A stretch of 64,000 nt of DNA from Streptomyces sp. NBC_00224. GTDB lineage: Bacteria > Actinomycetota > Actinomycetes > Streptomycetales > Streptomycetaceae. The position numbers and the translations under genes are program-made. Location of the stretch: positions 1,550,001 through 1,614,000 of the forward strand of contig NZ_CP108106.1 in NCBI RefSeq assembly GCF_041435195.1. The letters run 5' to 3'. Below the pieces are notes generated by a model. It had not been told where the DNA came from. It did not search any database and was given only the letters and a program-made list of their open reading frames with translations. Shown piece by piece: positions 24,693 to 33,865 of this stretch (its first letter is position 1; every line of letters begins with the position of its first letter).

Positions 24693-25151
24693 TCAGCGGA
24701 GCGGAAAGGCAACTCCGCGCTCGGAGTCGGGGCGTGTTCCGAAGATCCGACGTTCCGATTCATCGATCGGCACATCATTGATGCTCGCTTCGCGGCGGTC
24801 CATCAGACCGTTCTCGTCGAACTCCCAGAGCTCGTTCCCGTAACTGCGCCACCACTGCCCCGCCGCGTCCCGGCTCTCGTACTGGAAACGAACCGCGATG
24901 CGGTTGCCGTCGAACGCCCACAGCTCCTTGCGCAGCGCGTAGTCGAGCTCGCGCGCCCACTTGGCGGTGAGCAGCTCGACGATCCCGGCCCGCCCGGTGA
25001 CGAAGGTGTCCCGATTGCGCCAGCGGGAGTCCTCGGTGTACGCGAGCGAGACCTTCTCGGGGTCACGGGTGTTCCAGGCGTCCTCGGCGGCCTGGACCTT
25101 CTGCCGGGCGGTGTGCAGGTCGAAGGGGGGCAGGGGCGGGCGAGCGGTCAT
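24693..25151 (-). CDS. SnoaL/NTF2-like protein (DUF1348)
   Basis: 152 residues. The NTF2-like cone fold is recognisable from [40 protein letters not shown] and [20 protein letters not shown] followed by [20 protein letters not shown]; these match the DUF1348 family, which is widespread and without a settled reaction. It is a cytosolic single-domain protein. The gene is divergent from a TetR regulator at 25282, and two copies of an inverted-repeat operator lie in the 130-bp gap, so it is very probably repressed by that TetR protein. Confidence 0.88.
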   Translation of the reverse strand: MTARPPLPPFDLHTARQKVQAAEDAWNTRDPEKVSLAYTEDSRWRNRDTFVTGRAGIVELLTAKWARELDYALRKELWAFDGNRIAVRFQYESRDAAGQWWRSYGNELWEFDENGLMDRREASINDVPIDESERRIFGTRPDSERGVAFPLR

Positions 25152-25206
25152 GGCGGGGTCCTCCGGTCGAATGGTGCGAACGGTGCGAACGGGCAGGGGG
25201 GACGGG

Positions 25207-25224
25207 GGAGAACGTGCGTTCTCC
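25207..25224. promoter_or_regulatory. TetR operator, copy 1
   Basis: GGAGAACGTGCGTTCTCC, 8-bp arms with a 2-nt spacer. The same core GAGAACG-N2-CGTTCTC recurs at 25245, 37 bp away centre to centre, in the gap between the DUF1348 and TetR genes. Confidence 0.75.
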
Positions 25225-25244
25225 TCTGTCGTGGCGCTACTCTA

Positions 25245-25260
25245 GAGAACGAACGTTCTC
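25245..25260. promoter_or_regulatory. TetR operator, copy 2
   Basis: GAGAACGAACGTTCTC, 7-bp arms with a 2-nt spacer, 21 bp upstream of the TetR start codon. It is identical in its arms to copy 1, which is strong internal evidence that both are binding sites. Confidence 0.75.
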
Positions 25261-25281
25261 AGTTCAAGGAGTGATGAGGTC

Positions 25282-25839
25282 ATGGACAGCGCAGTCGCAC
25301 GGGAGCGGGTGCTCGACGCCGCCGGGACGCTGTTCTACGGGCGGGGCATCCAGAGCGTCGGCATGGACGAGATCCGCAGCGCCTCCGGCGTCTCGCTCAA
25401 GCGCCTCTACGCCCTCTTCCCCGCCAAGGACCAGCTCGTAGAGGCATATCTGGAGCGCCGGGACACGGTGTGGCGCGGTCGCCTGGCGGAGTACGTCGAG
25501 CAGCGCGCGGAGCCGGAGGAGCGGATCCTGGCGGTCTTCGACCATCTGCACCGCTGGTTCGGCGAGCCCGGCTTCCGCGGTTGCGCATGGATCAACGCGT
25601 ACGGCGAACTCGGCGCCTCCTCGGCCCGCGTCGCCGCCCAGGCCCGCGCCCACAAGAGCGCGTTCCGGGAGTACCTGGGCTCGCTCGTCGCGGACGCGGG
25701 GCTGCCCGAGCGTCTGGCCGACCATCTGACACTCCTCGCCGAGGGCGCGATGGTGACCGCCGGCATCTTCCACAGCCCGGACCCCGCACTCCAGGCCCGC
25801 GAGGCGGCGGCCGCACTGCTGGCGGCGGCGCGGGCCTGA
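25282..25839 (+). CDS. TetR-family transcriptional regulator
   Basis: 185 residues; ATG preceded by AAGGAG. The N-terminal HTH (9-55) reads RVLDAAGTLFYGRGIQSVGM, then EIRSASGVSLKRLYALFPAK and DQLVEAYLERRD. The C-terminal domain with RWFGEPGFRGCAWINAYGEL is typical of TetR regulators paired with small detoxification or SnoaL-like genes. It likely represses itself and the divergent DUF1348 gene through the two identical operators at 25207 and 25245. The inducer is unknown. Confidence 0.93.
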   Translation: MDSAVARERVLDAAGTLFYGRGIQSVGMDEIRSASGVSLKRLYALFPAKDQLVEAYLERRDTVWRGRLAEYVEQRAEPEERILAVFDHLHRWFGEPGFRGCAWINAYGELGASSARVAAQARAHKSAFREYLGSLVADAGLPERLADHLTLLAEGAMVTAGIFHSPDPALQAREAAAALLAAARA

Positions 25840-26009
25840 GGCTGAACCTGAACCGCTCGACCGCCGCCGGTCTCCGCGCTTGACCACGCGCTAGCTGCTC
25901 GTTGGCCACTTGTTCACCGGTTTGCCCCGCTGCCCCGCCCCCCGCGCCGGGAAGGCTTCGGTCGGGTCCACGACAAGGGACCCCACCGACAGCTCAGGAG
26001 GCAATCCTC

Positions 26010-27437
26010 ATGGCCGAGTTGACGCGCCGCAGACTCCTCGGATCGGCGGCGGGCGCGATCGGCGGCACGGCGGCGCTCTCCCTGCTTCCGCCCAGTGTGC
26101 AGAAGGCGGTGGCGGCGGGGCCGCCGCGCCGGGGGTCCATCCGCGACATCGAGCACGTCGTCCTGCTGATGCAGGAGAACCGTTCGTTCGACCACTACTT
26201 CGGTACGCTCTCCGGCGTACGGGGCTTCAATGATCCGCACGCGCTGCGGCTCCCCGACGGCCGTTCGGTCTTCTACCAGCCGGACGCGGTCAACCCCGAC
26301 GGCTATCTGCTGCCGTTCCACCTGGACACCCACCACTCCAGCGCGCAGGCCATCCCGTCCACCAGCCACGCCTGGGGCGTGCAGCACGCGGCGTGGAACG
26401 GCGGCAGGATGGACCAGTGGCTGCCCGCGCACCGCAAGGCGGACGGGGTCAACGGGCCCTATGTGATGGGGTACTACACCCGCAAGGACATCCCGTTCCA
26501 GTTCGCGCTCGCGGAGACCTTCACGGTCTGCGACAACCACTTCTGCTCGGTCTTCGGGCCGACCTGGCCGAACCGGCTGTACTGGATGACCGGCACGATC
26601 GACCCGGGCGGCACCCTGGGCGGCCCGGTGATCACCAACAAGGCGCCGACACCGTACCGGTGGACGACGTATGCCGAGCGGCTCCAGGTCGCCGGGGTCA
26701 GCTGGAAGGTGTACCAGCAGGACGACGACTACGGCTGCAACATGCTGGAGCGGTTCCAGTCCTTCCGCGCGGCCGCGCCCGGCTCCGATCTGTACGAACG
26801 CGGGGTACGCCCGCAGCCCGAGGGCACGTTCGAGGACGACGCCCGGGCCGACCGGCTGCCGACGGTGTCGTGGATCATGCCGACGAGCTTCCAGTCCGAG
26901 CACCCGGACTATCTGCCGGCGGCGGGTGCGGACTTCGTGGCCCGCAAGATCGAGGCGATCGCGGCCAACCCGAAGGTGTGGGCGAAGACCGCGTTCATCC
27001 TGAACTACGACGAGAACGACGGTCTCTTCGACCATGTGCCGCCGCCGACGCCCAAGGCGGGCACGGCGGACGAGTTCGTCCAGGGGCTGCCGATCGGCGG
27101 TGGCTTCCGGGTCCCGGCGATCGTGGTCTCGCCCTGGACGGTGGGCGGCTGGGTGGCGAGCGAGGCGTTCGACCACACCTCGGCGCTCCAGTTCCTGGAG
27201 GAGTTCACCGGGGTCGAGGAGCCCAACATCAGCCAGTGGCGGCGGCGCATCTTCGGCGATCTCACGTCGGCGTTCCGCTTCGCCCAGGCCCGGCCGCGCC
27301 CGCCGCGGCTGCCGCAGAACACGGCGGAGCAGTTGGAGGAGGCGAAGAAGGAGGTGGCGACGCTGCCGAAGCCGACGCTGCCGGGCGCCGACCAGTCGTT
27401 CCCGCGCCAGGAGAGGGGCCACCGGCCGCACACGTAG
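26010..27437 (+). CDS. secreted phospholipase C (phosphoesterase family)
   Basis: 475 residues; ATG with CAGGAGGC upstream. The N-terminus has a twin-arginine signal (TRRRLLGSAAGAIGGTAALS), implying export of a folded protein by Tat. The catalytic region matches bacterial phosphatidylcholine-type phospholipase C / acid phosphatase AcpA: VVLLMQENRSFDHYFGTLSG (metal ligand Glu-Asn), SVFGPTWPNRLYWMTGT, PTSFQSEHPDYLPAAGADFV, and NYDENDGLFDHVPPP (second metal site). The C-terminal 60 residues are a Pro/Lys-rich tail. It hydrolyses phospholipids or phosphoesters outside the cell, possibly for phosphate supply. No PHO-box-like repeats were recognised upstream. The sialidase gene follows in the same direction after 155 bp. 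Confidence 0.92.
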   Translation: MAELTRRRLLGSAAGAIGGTAALSLLPPSVQKAVAAGPPRRGSIRDIEHVVLLMQENRSFDHYFGTLSGVRGFNDPHALRLPDGRSVFYQPDAVNPDGYLLPFHLDTHHSSAQAIPSTSHAWGVQHAAWNGGRMDQWLPAHRKADGVNGPYVMGYYTRKDIPFQFALAETFTVCDNHFCSVFGPTWPNRLYWMTGTIDPGGTLGGPVITNKAPTPYRWTTYAERLQVAGVSWKVYQQDDDYGCNMLERFQSFRAAAPGSDLYERGVRPQPEGTFEDDARADRLPTVSWIMPTSFQSEHPDYLPAAGADFVARKIEAIAANPKVWAKTAFILNYDENDGLFDHVPPPTPKAGTADEFVQGLPIGGGFRVPAIVVSPWTVGGWVASEAFDHTSALQFLEEFTGVEEPNISQWRRRIFGDLTSAFRFAQARPRPPRLPQNTAEQLEEAKKEVATLPKPTLPGADQSFPRQERGHRPHT

Positions 27438-27592
27438 ACCCATACGGGCAGAAGTTGTCTTGCGCGAGGCCGTCCTGGACCGGTCGCTTCCGGTTCCGGG
27501 CGGCTCTCGCCCGGAAGTGAACAGACTTTCACAGGGCGTTCAGCAGCTGGTCACCAGGTGTTGGTCGAATCCGGTACCTGACGATCATCACC

Positions 27593-30500
27593 ATGATCTC
27601 CATGTCGTTCATCCCGTACAACTCATCGGCACCAGGTGGCGCTTCCGTCACACGGTGCAGACCGTCGCCCGCCGGGGCCCTCGCCGGGCTGCTCGCCCTC
27701 GCCGTCGCGGCCGTCTCCCTCCTTCTCGCCGCGCCCGCGTCGTACGCGAGCGGCCCGCTGGCGTCCTCGCGCGCCCTCGTCGGCGCCGAGCAGGTGCTGT
27801 TCCGCTCCGGTGTGGGCGGTTACGGCTGCTATCGCATTCCGGCCCTGGTCAAGACGAAAGCGGGCAGCCTGCTCGCGTTCGCGGAGGGGCGCAAGTCCCC
27901 CACCTGCGCCGATCGCGGTGACATCGATCTGGTGATGCGCCGCTCCACCAACGACGGCCGCACCTGGGGCCCGGCACATGTGGTCCTGGAGGGCAGCCCG
28001 GCCGACGGTACGGCGCCCTTCACCCGGGGCAATCCGGCGCCCGTGGTGGACCGCGAGACCGGCTCGGTGTTCCTCCTGACCACCTCCAACGAGCAGACGC
28101 CGACCGGTCTGCGGCTCCCCTGGGTGCAGCGGAGCGACGACGACGGGGTGAGCTGGGGCGCACCCAAGGCGCTGCCCACGTTCACCGGTGCCAACAACGG
28201 CTGGTTCGCCACCGGCCCCTCGCACGGCGTCCAGCTGACCGAGGGCGCGCACGCCGGACGCCTGGTCGTCGGCGCCCACCAGAACCCCGACGCGACGACC
28301 CGTTACGCGGGCGTCCTCTACAGCGACGACCACGGCGCCACCTGGCAGGCGAGCTCCACCGCCAACTCGTATGTGGCGGGCGCGGTCAAGCCGGGCGAGG
28401 TCTCGGTGACCGAACTGCCGGGCGGCAGCGTGTACTTGGCGGCCCGCAACGAGATCGGCGGCAGCGCCAACCACCGCACCCGCGCGGTGAGCACCGACGG
28501 CGGCACCACGGTCCCCGCCTCCACCGTCATCCCCGGTCTGATCACCCCGGAGGTCCAGGGCTCGGCGCTCACCCTGCGCCAGACGTATCAGCGCACGCCC
28601 GGCGACACCATGGTCTTCTCGGCGCCGTCGGACCCGTCCGACCGCAAGCTGATGAAGATCCGTTACTCCACCGACCAGGGCACCACGTGGACGGCGGCTT
28701 CCAACGGCCTGATCAGCAACGACCGGGCCTCCTACTCCGACCTCGCCGAGCTGGACACGGGTGAGCTCGGCCTGCTCTACGAGGGCGGCCCGAGCAACTC
28801 GGCCGACGAGATCCGCTTCAACGTGACCACGCCGGGCGCGCTGGGGATACCGGGCACATTCGCGGGCAAGGGCTCCCCGCAGAAGAGCCCGACAGCGGGC
28901 CGCACCAGCCCGGACTCCGGCCCTGACGCCAACGACGCCTACCTCCAGGGCAACGCGGCCCTCGGCAGCGGCCGGTTCGGGCAGGGCCTGGTCCTGGACG
29001 GCACGGGCGACTACGCCGATGTGCCCTACGGCAAGACGATCGACCCGGGTGCGGGCGACTTCACGTACTCGATGTGGTTCAAGTACGCGGCGACGACCGC
29101 GAGCAAGCAGCAGGCCCTGTTCTGGGCGTACGGGCAGGGCAGCACCAAGCCGCAGGTGTGGCTGCGCTCCCAGCCCGTCGACGACCGGCTGTACGCCTGG
29201 GTGCAGGGCGCGGGCGGCGGCGCCTGGCTGACGCTGACCGACACCTCGTCGGCCGTGGCGTTCGGCGACGACCAGTGGCACCACGTGGCGCTGATCCGCT
29301 CGGGCGCGCAGATCCGCCTCACCGTCGACGGCACGGTCACCGGGACGGCGACGGGCGTGTCCGGCTCGGTCACGGACGCCCCGCAGAACGGCGTCGAGGG
29401 CATCCGGATCGGCGCCAAATCGGACACGGGCGTGAGCGACGCGTTCGGCGGCGCCATCGACGAATTCCGCGTCTACCGCTCGGCGTTGACGGATGCGGCG
29501 CTCACTCAGGTGCGTGCCAACGCGACGGAGCTGGACACGGACACCGCCACCCGTTCGATGGGGGCGCGGCTGCCGTTCCAGGTGATCGACACAGCGGTCG
29601 TCCCGGACCGGCGCCGCATCACCATCGAGGACGACGTCTCCGGCCACTGCGCCGGCGGCACCCTGCTGGGCGGTGTGCCGACCCTGCCGGCGGGCCGGAT
29701 CGGGTCGTTGGCGGCGACCGTCGACAGCACCCACCCGGGCACGGAGACCGGGTTCTCGCCGACGCTGGACGTCGGCGCGGGCGACTTCACGTACAGCCTG
29801 TGGTTCCGGTACGCGGCGGGCTCCACCACGCCGGACCAGGCGCTGGTGTGGGCGTACGGGACGGGGAGCAGCAGCCCGCAGCTGTGGGTGCGCGCCCAGC
29901 CGTCGCAGGACCGGCTCTACGCCTGGGTGCAGACGGACTCGGGAACGGCGGCCGTCGCGCTGCCGGACACGACGTCGACGAGGTCGTTCGGGGACGGCGC
30001 CTGGCATCTGATGACGCTGACCCGGTCGGCGGACAAGGTCTCGCTCGGTGTGGACGCCCGTACTCCGGTGACGGTGAGCGGTCTGACCGGCTCGCTCACG
30101 CCCGCGCAGGGCAGTGGTCAGCAGGGGGTGCGGGTCGGCTCGAAGCTCGACAACACGAGTGTGTTCGACGGTGACGTGGACGAGTTCCGGGTCTACCACC
30201 GGGCGTTGACGACGGCCGAGGTGTCGACGGTGGCGGGTTCCACTGCGGGCTCTTCCGGCTCCTACCCGGCCGATCTTCCGGCACTGTGGTGGTCGTTCGA
30301 GAACCAGTACACGGGCGCGAAGGACGTGGTGCGGCCGGTGGCGGGTCCGGCGACGCCGGACTCCACGGTTCACTGCGGCCACGGTTTCGTGCGCGGCGGC
30401 GCGGCGAGCGTGCCGGGCAAGTTCGGCAACGCGCTCGCCTTCGACGGCTCGAACGACGCCGTCGACCTGCCGTACGGCGCGGCCACCGCGCTCGGCTCGG

Positions 30501-31039
30501 CCGACTTCACCATCAGCACCTGGCTCAAGTACTCGGCCACCACCAGCAGTCCGGACCAGGTTCTGGTGTGGGCGTACGGGACGGGCGCATCGGAGCGGCA
30601 GATCTGGCTGCGGGCCCAGCCCGCGCAGGACCGGCTGTACGCCGCGTTCGAGACGGACACGGCGACCACGGTGGTGGCGGCGGTGGACGACTCGGGGGCG
30701 GCCGGTTTCGGCGACGGGGCCTGGCATCACGTGGCCCTGCAACGGGCGGACGGACAGCTCCTGCTGATCGTCGACGGGCAGACACTGGGCAGCGCGGCGG
30801 CCCCGGCGGGTTCGGTGACGACGGGTGACACGTACGCGGTGGACGGCTTCCGCCTGGGCGCCAAGCCGGACGGAACCAATCCGCTGACCGGCTCGCTGGA
30901 CGAGTTCCGGATCACCCGCAAGGCGCTGTCGGCGGACGAGCTGACGGCGCTGCGCACGCAGAACAGCCTGCCGGGGACGGCGACTTCGACGTGGCTGCCG
31001 TTCCAGGTGATCACGGGAGCGGAGTTCGCACGTATGTAG
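27593..31039 (+). CDS. secreted exo-alpha-sialidase with three LamG domains
   Basis: 1148 residues. The signal peptide ends near residue 52 (LLAAPASYAS). The sialidase beta-propeller (about 60-410) shows the F/Y-RIP motif YRIPALV with the first catalytic Arg, and Asp-boxes STNDGRTW, SDDDGVSW, SDDHGATW and STDQGTTW. Three LamG/concanavalin-like domains follow at roughly 470-635, 700-875 and 945-1115, each with a D-F-T-[YI]-S-x-W-F/L-x-Y start and a DEFRVYRxAL-like end. A short LPFQVI motif ends the first LamG block and recurs at the protein's C-terminus, suggesting growth by module duplication. It removes terminal sialic acids from extracellular glycans; LamG domains likely bind carbohydrate. 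The ATG at 27593 lacks an obvious ribosome site; 27602 is an alternative. Confidence 0.92.
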   Translation: MISMSFIPYNSSAPGGASVTRCRPSPAGALAGLLALAVAAVSLLLAAPASYASGPLASSRALVGAEQVLFRSGVGGYGCYRIPALVKTKAGSLLAFAEGRKSPTCADRGDIDLVMRRSTNDGRTWGPAHVVLEGSPADGTAPFTRGNPAPVVDRETGSVFLLTTSNEQTPTGLRLPWVQRSDDDGVSWGAPKALPTFTGANNGWFATGPSHGVQLTEGAHAGRLVVGAHQNPDATTRYAGVLYSDDHGATWQASSTANSYVAGAVKPGEVSVTELPGGSVYLAARNEIGGSANHRTRAVSTDGGTTVPASTVIPGLITPEVQGSALTLRQTYQRTPGDTMVFSAPSDPSDRKLMKIRYSTDQGTTWTAASNGLISNDRASYSDLAELDTGELGLLYEGGPSNSADEIRFNVTTPGALGIPGTFAGKGSPQKSPTAGRTSPDSGPDANDAYLQGNAALGSGRFGQGLVLDGTGDYADVPYGKTIDPGAGDFTYSMWFKYAATTASKQQALFWAYGQGSTKPQVWLRSQPVDDRLYAWVQGAGGGAWLTLTDTSSAVAFGDDQWHHVALIRSGAQIRLTVDGTVTGTATGVSGSVTDAPQNGVEGIRIGAKSDTGVSDAFGGAIDEFRVYRSALTDAALTQVRANATELDTDTATRSMGARLPFQVIDTAVVPDRRRITIEDDVSGHCAGGTLLGGVPTLPAGRIGSLAATVDSTHPGTETGFSPTLDVGAGDFTYSLWFRYAAGSTTPDQALVWAYGTGSSSPQLWVRAQPSQDRLYAWVQTDSGTAAVALPDTTSTRSFGDGAWHLMTLTRSADKVSLGVDARTPVTVSGLTGSLTPAQGSGQQGVRVGSKLDNTSVFDGDVDEFRVYHRALTTAEVSTVAGSTAGSSGSYPADLPALWWSFENQYTGAKDVVRPVAGPATPDSTVHCGHGFVRGGAASVPGKFGNALAFDGSNDAVDLPYGAATALGSADFTISTWLKYSATTSSPDQVLVWAYGTGASERQIWLRAQPAQDRLYAAFETDTATTVVAAVDDSGAAGFGDGAWHHVALQRADGQLLLIVDGQTLGSAAAPAGSVTTGDTYAVDGFRLGAKPDGTNPLTGSLDEFRITRKALSADELTALRTQNSLPGTATSTWLPFQVITGAEFARM

Positions 31040-31124
31040 CTATGTAGCCTGGGAGTTACGTATGGGGTGGCCGTCCGTCGCACTTCGCGGCGGGCGGCCA
31101 CCGGCGCGAGTGGGGGGTGTGGGG

Positions 31125-32261
31125 ATGACCGATCGAGGACTGCGTAATGCTGCCCAGACACGAGTCGAGGAGATCCTGGCTGAGGTGACGGCGTCCGGCG
31201 AGGAGACCGGCGTCCAGGTGGCGGCCTATCTCGACGGCGAACTCGTCGTGGACGCGTGGGCGGGCCTGGCCGATGTGAACAGCGGTCGGCCGATGGAGGC
31301 GGAGACGCTGGTGCCGTCGTGGTCGACGGGCAAGGGGGTTGCGGCGGCGCTGGTGGCGGTGCTGGTGGACCGGGGAATGGTGGGTTACGACACCCCGATC
31401 GCCGCGCACTGGCCGGAGTTCGGGGCACGGGGCAAGTCGGGGATCACCCTGGGCCACGTCCTGTCGCACTCGGCGGGACTGCCGCAGCTGCGCCCCGAGG
31501 TGACCCCGGAGGAACTGTTCGACGTCCCGTCGGTCGGAGACTGGCTGGCCGGGCAGGCGCCGCTGTGGGAGCCGGGCACGGCGAGCGGCTACCACGGCTG
31601 GACGTACGGCGTACTGCTGGCGGAGACCCTGCGCCGCGCCACGGGCCGTACGTGCGACGAGCTGCTGCGGGACGAGCTGGCGGAGCCGCTGGGGGTGGCG
31701 GACTCGCTGCTGTTCTCGGTCCCGGACAATCTGGTCGACCGGGTGGCCACCTGCTACGACGGCGGCTGGTCGGCGTACTTGGACCGTATGCCGCCGGACT
31801 CCCCGTTCTTCACGTTCGCCCCGCGCCCGGTGCTTCCGGTGGCGTCGCTGGCCAACCGCGCGGACTTCCGCCGGGCGGCCCTCCCCGCCAACGGGACGAT
31901 GACGGCCCGGGCGGCGGCCCGGATGTATGCGGCGCTGGTCTGCGGGGAGCTGGACGGAGTACGGCTGGTGTCGGAAGCGACGCTGAAGGAGGCGACGACC
32001 CCGAGGACGAGCGGCGAGGACCGCTCCCTGGGCTTCCCGCTCCTGAAGGGCTACGGCTTCATGCTGGGCGGCGCGGGCTCGGTGGTGCGCTCCCCCGACG
32101 GCGGCTTCGGCACGAACGGCTCGGGCGGCAGCGCCGCCTCCGCCGACCCGGCCCACCGCTTCTCCTTCGCCGTGACGAAGAATCGGATGAGCGTGAACGG
32201 GTTGGACAAGCGGTTGTTCAGGGAAGTGCGGGCCGCGCTCGGTGTCAGCGGCCGCTCGTGA
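31125..32261 (+). CDS. serine beta-lactamase-family hydrolase (class C-like)
   Basis: 378 residues from the ATG at 31125. The acylation motif S-x-x-K is S67-T-G-K70 in VPSWSTGKGVAAAL, the Tyr motif is Y-H-G in ASGYHGWTYGVLLAETLRR (Y-x-N of AmpC replaced by Y-x-G, as in esterase-type members), and the C-terminal GYGFMLGG with FGTNGSGGSA gives the third motif region. It has no signal peptide, so it is cytosolic. Such proteins are mostly esterases or peptidases, not true beta-lactamases; substrate unknown. Its 3' end overlaps the convergent alpha/beta hydrolase by 17 bp. Confidence 0.88.
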   Translation: MTDRGLRNAAQTRVEEILAEVTASGEETGVQVAAYLDGELVVDAWAGLADVNSGRPMEAETLVPSWSTGKGVAAALVAVLVDRGMVGYDTPIAAHWPEFGARGKSGITLGHVLSHSAGLPQLRPEVTPEELFDVPSVGDWLAGQAPLWEPGTASGYHGWTYGVLLAETLRRATGRTCDELLRDELAEPLGVADSLLFSVPDNLVDRVATCYDGGWSAYLDRMPPDSPFFTFAPRPVLPVASLANRADFRRAALPANGTMTARAAARMYAALVCGELDGVRLVSEATLKEATTPRTSGEDRSLGFPLLKGYGFMLGGAGSVVRSPDGGFGTNGSGGSAASADPAHRFSFAVTKNRMSVNGLDKRLFREVRAALGVSGRS

Positions 32262-33078
32262 ACTCCCGCAGGTCTGCCGTGAGGCGGTCCGCGTGGGTGA
32301 CGAACAGGCCGTGACCGGCGTTCTCGTACACGTGGAACGTGCTGCCCGGGATCAGGCGGGCCGCCCGCTCCCCCGTCAACGCGATCGGCGCGGACGCGTC
32401 GTGGGTGCCGTGGATGACGAGGGCCGGGACGTCGATCTTGGCGAGTTCGGGGGCGAGGTTCAGGGTCACGACGAGGTCGCCGAGGGCGTTGGCGGCGCGG
32501 GCCGTGGCGCCTGCGCAGCGGTTCTCCCAGTACTGGACGTGGGCGGGCGAGACGTCGTTGCCGGGGCGGTCCAGGGCGAAGAACGCGGCGGCGCCGTCGG
32601 CGAAGAAGCCCGGGCGGTCCTTGCGGAAGACCTCGTTCCCGGCGGCGATGAGGGCGGGGTCGACGCCTTCGGGGTGATCGGCCGAGCGGACCGGGCCGGG
32701 GGCCATCCCGGCCACCAGGGCGACCCGCGCCACCCGCCCGCTGCCGTGCAGGGTGAGGTGGCGGACGACCTCGGCGGTGCCGATCGAGTGGCCGACCAGG
32801 GTGATGTCGGTGAGGTCGAGGTGGTCGAGGAGCGCGCCGACGTCCCCGGCCAGGGTGTCGAGGTCGAAGCCGTCCCACACGTCGTCGGACCGCCCGTGCC
32901 CGCGCCGGTCGAGCCCCACGCACCGGTAGCCGTCGGCGGCCAGTGCGAGCATCTGGAACTCCCACATCTCCGTACCGAAGTACGAGCTGTTGACGAAGAC
33001 GATGGTCCGGCCCTCGCGCGGCCCGTAGTCGACGTAGTGGAGGCGGGTGCCGTCGGTGCTGGTCTCGAAGTACGGCAT
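32245..33078 (-). CDS. alpha/beta hydrolase (haloperoxidase-like)
   Basis: 277 residues. The fold is clear: oxyanion region VFVNSSYFGTEMWEFQ, DRRGHGRSD, nucleophile elbow VGHSIGT (Ser98), acid in IHGTHDASAP and His in ENAGHGLF. The pattern fits the cofactor-free haloperoxidase/esterase group of serine hydrolases. It is cytosolic, with unknown substrate. It is divergent from the methyltransferase gene at 33223, and a 17-bp palindromic site (33165-33181) lies between them. Confidence 0.9.
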   Translation of the reverse strand: MPYFETSTDGTRLHYVDYGPREGRTIVFVNSSYFGTEMWEFQMLALAADGYRCVGLDRRGHGRSDDVWDGFDLDTLAGDVGALLDHLDLTDITLVGHSIGTAEVVRHLTLHGSGRVARVALVAGMAPGPVRSADHPEGVDPALIAAGNEVFRKDRPGFFADGAAAFFALDRPGNDVSPAHVQYWENRCAGATARAANALGDLVVTLNLAPELAKIDVPALVIHGTHDASAPIALTGERAARLIPGSTFHVYENAGHGLFVTHADRLTADLREFTSGR

Positions 33079-33164
33079 GGCGCTGGGTCCTTCCCCATCG
33101 GTGACCGCCTCGGCGCGGCGGTGCTGGTGTGATCAATCGTGCGGGGAGCGAGGCCCGTTGGTCG

Positions 33165-33181
33165 ATTACCTGGTGGGTAAT
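33165..33181. promoter_or_regulatory. palindromic operator candidate
   Basis: ATTACC-N5-GGTAAT, 6-bp arms, in the 144-bp gap between divergent genes. The GGTAA/TTACC core is similar to sites bound by HxlR-type regulators, one of which is encoded at 8786; the link is inference. Confidence 0.45.
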
Positions 33182-33210
33182 GCCCGGCTGTCCGCGCCAG
33201 GCTGATCGTT

Positions 33211-33216
33211 TAGCCT
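33211..33216 (+). promoter_or_regulatory. -10-like TAGCCT, leaderless type
   Basis: TAGCCT ends exactly 6 nt before the GTG at 33223, and no Shine-Dalgarno sequence is present. The same hexamer-to-GTG spacing is seen before the genes at 8786 and 41436. Confidence 0.45.
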
Positions 33217-33222
33217 GATCGT

Positions 33223-33828
33223 GTGAACGACACCGTCGCGGGGACGCAGGGGTACGGCGCTGACGCCGACGCGCTGGCCGAGCAGTACGAGAGCGTGACC
33301 TTCGAGGAGGTCCACGGCGGCCTGCTGCACCTCTATCCGGCGACGCCCGTACGGGCCCTGGACCTCGGCGCCGGGACCGGGCGGGACGCGGCCGCGCTGG
33401 CCCGCCTCGGCCACACCGTCACGGCGGTCGAGCCGACCCCCGAACTCCGCGTCCACGGCGAACGGTTGCACCCGGCACCCGCTCTGACCTGGCTCGACGA
33501 CGCGCTCCCGGACGTCCCGGTGCTGACCGAGCGCGGCGAGCGTTTCGATCTCATCCTGCTCACGGCGGTGTGGATGCACCTGGACGCCGCCGAGCGCGCC
33601 CGGGGCATGCGGGCCGTCGCCGCGCTGCTCGCCCCCGGCGGCATGCTGGCGATGACCGTACGCAGCGGCCCGGTGCCGTCCGGGCGCCGCATGTTCGACG
33701 TGCCGGAGGCCGAGACGGTCTCGCTGGCCGAGGCGGCGGGGTTGCGGGTCGCGCACCGGGGCGGCCGGGCGGATCTGCACGGCCGCCCCGGGGTGCGGTG
33801 GTCGGAGCTGGTGTTCACCGCCCCCTAG
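33223..33828 (+). CDS. class I SAM-dependent methyltransferase
   Basis: 201 residues from GTG. Motif I is ALDLGAGTGRDAAALARLGH (glycine-rich SAM loop), followed by TVTAVEPTPELR with the acidic ribose-binding residue, DDALPDVPVL, and FDLILLTAVWMHLD as motif IV. The C-terminal part (MTVRSGPVPSGRRMFDV, LRVAHRGGRADLHG) is typical of small-molecule methyltransferases. Length is normal. The substrate is unknown. It is probably leaderless, and shares the palindrome at 33165 with the divergent hydrolase. Confidence 0.9.
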   Translation: MNDTVAGTQGYGADADALAEQYESVTFEEVHGGLLHLYPATPVRALDLGAGTGRDAAALARLGHTVTAVEPTPELRVHGERLHPAPALTWLDDALPDVPVLTERGERFDLILLTAVWMHLDAAERARGMRAVAALLAPGGMLAMTVRSGPVPSGRRMFDVPEAETVSLAEAAGLRVAHRGGRADLHGRPGVRWSELVFTAP

Positions 33829-33865
33829 CAGGAAGCGGCACCGAAACAAGAACCGGAACCCTCGC

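Noticed and set aside
27623..30742. 1039-codon minus-strand frame opposite the sialidase
   Set aside because: Arg-rich, no recognisable fold; the plus strand encodes Asp-boxes and LamG domains.
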